A stretch of 64,000 nucleotides of DNA from the NCBI RefSeq assembly GCF_013408175.1, contig NZ_JACBYW010000011.1:22076-86075 (forward strand), in the 5' to 3' direction. Below, in pieces: positions 61,257-64,000 of this stretch; position 1 is the stretch's first letter; the number at the start of each line of letters is the position of its first letter. The notes below the pieces were generated by a model. It was not told where the DNA came from. It saw only the letters and a program-made list of their open reading frames with translations, and made no database searches. This DNA is from Actinopolyspora biskrensis. Lineage in GTDB: Bacteria; Actinomycetota; Actinomycetes; Mycobacteriales; Pseudonocardiaceae. A program made the translations under genes and the position numbers.

Positions 61257-61464
61257 CTTCCCGCCTCATTCACACCAAAAGCAGTGATGCCAATCACAGC
61301 AGTCGAACGCCACAGCCGAAAAGAGCTCGAGCTTCGTGAACGCCACTACCACGCTATCGGACTACAAGAGCACCGTGGCACGAGCGAAGTCGGGACGCAG
61401 CGGCCCACGGGCCGGAGGACGGAAGCGCGCGAAACGTGCTCCACCGATCGAGAACGCCGGGCTT

Positions 61465-62496
61465 CTAGTCCTGCATTCCCAGCCCGTGCAGGACGGACTT
61501 GGCCGCGTCGTCTCCGGCACGGACCCGGACGTCGCCACTTCCGACGCGCCACCAAGCCGCGCACAACGCGCGCAGGGCCGCCAGAGCGCTCTCCCCGAAA
61601 GGTTCGGGCATCGTCGGGAACTCCCCGACAGCAGTGAGGGTCAACTCGGCGGCACCCGCTTCGACGTTCCAGGCCGACTGCTCCGTGACCGCCGATTCCT
61701 CCGCCGGAGCGGAGAGCGCCGTCAGATCGGCGGCCACGAAGTCGGGACGCGCCTGTTCGGGGGCCGCGAGCAGGTCCAGCGGACCACTCACCCCGGTGAG
61801 CACCAGCAACGACGCCATACCGGCACGTCGAGCACCCGCGATGTCGGTTTCCAGCCGATCCCCCACGAACAGGGGATCGGCCGCCCCCGCGGAAACCGCG
61901 GCTCTGTCCAGCAGGGGGCGCTCCGGCTTTCCCGCGACCTCCGGGCTCCGTCCGGTCGCCATTTCCAGCGCGTACACCAAGGCACCGTTACCGGGGAGCT
62001 GACCGCGTTCGGTCGGCAGGGTCGCGTCCCGGTTACAGGCCACCCAATCGGCTCCGGCACGGAGGGCCAGGCAGGCTTCGGCGAGGTCTGACCAGGTCGT
62101 GCTCTCGGAGTGCCCCTGCAGGACCGCGCTCGGCCCGGAGGCCACGTCACGAACGGGGCGCAGCCCGAGCGCCGCGAGCTCGTCCGCCAGTGCGGCGGTA
62201 CCGAGCACCAGTACGGAGTCACCTCGTCCGAAGCGCTCGGCGAGCAGTGCCGCCCCGGCTTGAGCGCTCGTGCTGACCTCGGCGTTCGTGGCCGGAATCG
62301 AGAGCGAGTTCAACTTCTCGACCACCGCCTCCGATGGCTTGGACGCGTTGTTGGTGACGTACCGGACGGTGCCTCCGCTCGCACGTACTCGCGAGACCGC
62401 GGCCTCCGCACCGGCGACCGCGGTACCACCCCGGTACAAAGTACCGTCCAGATCGAGCAACAGCGCGTCGTGCTCTTCGTCGAGTGCTTGCGACAT
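61465..62496 (-). CDS. HAD-IIA phosphatase (NagD-like; glycerol-3-phosphate phosphatase homologue)
   Basis: 343 residues: LLLDLDGTLYRGGTAVAGAEAAV contains the nucleophile Asp of the HAD fold, TNNASKPSE the second motif, and PLFVGDRLETDIAGARRAGMASLLVLTGVS the fourth. The cap is type II. In Mtb the homologue Rv1692 removes phosphate from glycerol-3-phosphate. A C-terminal extension (from AEESAVTEQ) is present. The ATG at 62496 follows GAGAGG by 8 bp. Confidence 0.9.
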   Translation of the reverse strand: MSQALDEEHDALLLDLDGTLYRGGTAVAGAEAAVSRVRASGGTVRYVTNNASKPSEAVVEKLNSLSIPATNAEVSTSAQAGAALLAERFGRGDSVLVLGTAALADELAALGLRPVRDVASGPSAVLQGHSESTTWSDLAEACLALRAGADWVACNRDATLPTERGQLPGNGALVYALEMATGRSPEVAGKPERPLLDRAAVSAGAADPLFVGDRLETDIAGARRAGMASLLVLTGVSGPLDLLAAPEQARPDFVAADLTALSAPAEESAVTEQSAWNVEAGAAELTLTAVGEFPTMPEPFGESALAALRALCAAWWRVGSGDVRVRAGDDAAKSVLHGLGMQD

Positions 62497-62543
62497 ACCC
62501 GTTCCCTCTCCGGGCCCCTGCGAAGGTGACTCGACCGGTTCGG

Positions 62544-63812
62544 TCAGTCCCAAACACCGAGGTCGACGTCACGTGAGGTGCCGGCCTGACCGCCCTCATC
62601 CGGTTCCGACTCGTCGGTGTCGGCCGCGACATCCGCGTCCGCCCGCTCCACCAGTTTTTCGGCTTCCTCCGGCCCACCGAGCACCGGGACGAGCTCGTCC
62701 AACCTCTCCGGAGCATCGGTGGTTTCCTCGTCGTCGGCATTGGCCGCATGGACGAACCAGGTGAACGCTTCCTCGTTACGGCCCGCAGCGACCAGATTGT
62801 CGGCATAGGCGTAGAACAGCCGTACGCTCCACTGTTCCTTGCGCTGCGGGTCCAGCTCTGGGATCTGGAGTCCGACTACGGCGGCTTCGAGCTGGCCCAG
62901 ATCACGACGAGCCCCCGCGCCCACGATCCGCAGCTCGATCTGCTCGTCCTTGGACAGCTCAGAAACATCCTCTGAACGGAGCAGGTCCAGAGCGCGTTGC
63001 GGCCTCCCCAGGGCACGCTCGCAGTCGGCGATGATCGCGACATGCGACTGCCCGCCCATACGGCGGGCCGCACGAAGTTCGGAAAGCGCTTCGCTCCAGT
63101 TCCCGACGTGGTAGGCCGTTATCCCGTTCGCCTCCCGGGCGGCGGGTATTCTCGAAGCCTTCTTGCGCGAGTAGCGCGCGTGTTCCAGGGCTTGTTCCGG
63201 ATCCGAGTCCAGCAACATCCCCGCTGCCACCACGTGGGCTCCGACGTCCTCCGCGACCATCTTCGGCAACGAGCGGAAATCCCGCCGCACCTCCGGGTCC
63301 AGATGTGCCGCGTCCGCTCCCTCCGGAAGTTTCGGAGCCCTTGCGCGCCCATCGGCCTCGGCGGTGGCTGCGGCGTCCTTTCCGGAGCCGCGTCCGCGCG
63401 GAGAGCCCTTGCGGAACTCTCCCTTGGAGGAGTCGTTCCTCCCACCTCCGGTGGAAGGTTTCCCGGAGCCTCGCGGAGGTTTTCCACCTCCTGCGGAACG
63501 CCTTCCGTCGTCACGGGAGTGCCCCGCTTTTCCGTTCCGTCCCCTCTCCGAACCGCGATCCTGCCGCCTGTCGTCCCGCTGCTCGGTGCGGCCTCGATCA
63601 TCCCGTTTCGGCTCCGCGCGTGAACGGTCGCCCCGCTTGTCGTCCCGCCCCCGGGCTCGTCCGCTCTGCTGTCCCGCGCGCCCACCCTTCGGCGCACGGG
63701 AATCACCACGTTCGGGTTTGCTCACGTGATTCGAACGCTTACTCTGCTCACGTCCGCTACCGGTGTCGTTTCCACGACTCCGAGCACCACGCCTGTCGTC
63801 AGAACCGGACAC
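62544..63812 (-). CDS. TPR protein with a long Arg/Gly/Asp-rich N-terminal tail
   Basis: 422 residues. About the first 150 residues are low-complexity and rich in Arg, Gly, Asp and Lys (GGRAGQQSGRARGRDDKRGDRS, RGSGKPSTGGGRNDSSKG). The C-terminal half is helical repeats of TPR type (EQALEHARYSRKKASRIPAAREANGITAYHVGNWSEALSELRAARR and DLLRSEDVSELSKDEQIEL). It ends acidic (DTDESEPDEGG). It is in the place of Rv1691. The RG-rich tail resembles RNA-binding or condensate-forming tails, but function is unknown. The GTG at 63812 has GGAGG 4 bp upstream. Confidence 0.8.
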   Translation of the reverse strand: MSGSDDRRGARSRGNDTGSGREQSKRSNHVSKPERGDSRAPKGGRAGQQSGRARGRDDKRGDRSRAEPKRDDRGRTEQRDDRRQDRGSERGRNGKAGHSRDDGRRSAGGGKPPRGSGKPSTGGGRNDSSKGEFRKGSPRGRGSGKDAAATAEADGRARAPKLPEGADAAHLDPEVRRDFRSLPKMVAEDVGAHVVAAGMLLDSDPEQALEHARYSRKKASRIPAAREANGITAYHVGNWSEALSELRAARRMGGQSHVAIIADCERALGRPQRALDLLRSEDVSELSKDEQIELRIVGAGARRDLGQLEAAVVGLQIPELDPQRKEQWSVRLFYAYADNLVAAGRNEEAFTWFVHAANADDEETTDAPERLDELVPVLGGPEEAEKLVERADADVAADTDESEPDEGGQAGTSRDVDLGVWD

Positions 63813-63944
63813 CGGACCTCCCGAAAAACAATACGAATAACAACACCAGCCTAACCGCACGCACGCAGAAGTGGTGCGGCGGTAGTGCCGATCGATTCCC
63901 CCACGGCGGGTGTGTGTTGTGCTGTGTTGTGAGAGATGAGTATG

Positions 63945-63973
63945 GCCCGGCCCCCTTGTGGTGGGGGCCGGGC
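63945..63973. terminator. Strong GC hairpin near the window end
   Basis: GCCCGGCCCCC and GGGGGCCGGGC form a perfect 11-bp stem with a 7-nt loop, followed by TT on the plus strand. It lies about 130 bp upstream of the TPR gene. It probably ends a transcript of a gene beyond 64000 running in the minus direction, or serves both directions. Confidence 0.6.
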
Positions 63974-64000
63974 TTGGGGGGGTTGGGTCGGCGGTGTCCG

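Noticed and set aside
63861..64000. GT-rich sequence and strong hairpin at the right edge as part of an rRNA operon
   Set aside because: There is no recognisable 5S, 16S or 23S sequence; only a hairpin is supported.

Overview
The window is about 64 kb of very GC-rich DNA with densely packed, often overlapping genes and frequent GTG starts. It looks like an actinomycete chromosome. The right half preserves the mycobacterial gene order from a TPR protein and a glycerol-3-phosphate phosphatase through tlyA, nadK, recN, steA, pyrG, nudix, xerD, parA, scpA, scpB, rluB and cmk to der. A fused pcaL (pcaD+pcaC) and DUF397/DUF5753 genes fit Pseudonocardiales or a relative. The genus is an inference; acidic inserts or tails in NupC and PcaH would suit a salt-adapted member but do not prove it.

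Left part (1-30 kb) is accessory and catabolic. After a transketolase end and tex comes a vdcBCD-type hydroxyarylic-acid decarboxylase operon (UbiX-like, UbiD-like, small zinc protein and a fourth coupled gene). Next are a MarR/ABC-exporter pair and a TetR/epimerase pair that share a duplicated operator. The complete protocatechuate branch of the beta-ketoadipate pathway follows (pcaI, J, F, H, G, B, L and an IclR regulator), interrupted between pcaJ and pcaF by a solo TnpB element with a recognisable omega-RNA end. Then come a divergent APS kinase/sulfotransferase pair, a quinone-stress module (mhqO-like, mhqD-like, wrbA-like and a MarR regulator), a TSUP exporter with an Rrf2 regulator, and a secreted chymotrypsin-like protease.

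Middle part (30-43 kb): gltBD glutamate synthase, about 1 kb of apparently gene-free DNA, pterin carbinolamine dehydratase, DUF2795, CutA, a small membrane protein, a NupC-type nucleoside transporter, a DPP-IV-like peptidase and an aldo/keto reductase.

Right part (43-64 kb): the conserved core block on the minus strand. It differs from the mycobacterial order in three ways: a plus-strand khtTU K+/H+ antiporter pair lies between rluB and cmk, plsC lies between cmk and der, and no mctB/steB is seen between steA and pyrG.

Themes: aromatic degradation yields protocatechuate and catechol-type intermediates and so quinones, and the exporters, quinone reductase and thiol/ring-cleavage enzymes nearby fit detoxification of these. 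Many small regulators sit next to their likely targets with visible inverted-repeat operators. No rRNA, tRNA or CRISPR array was found.
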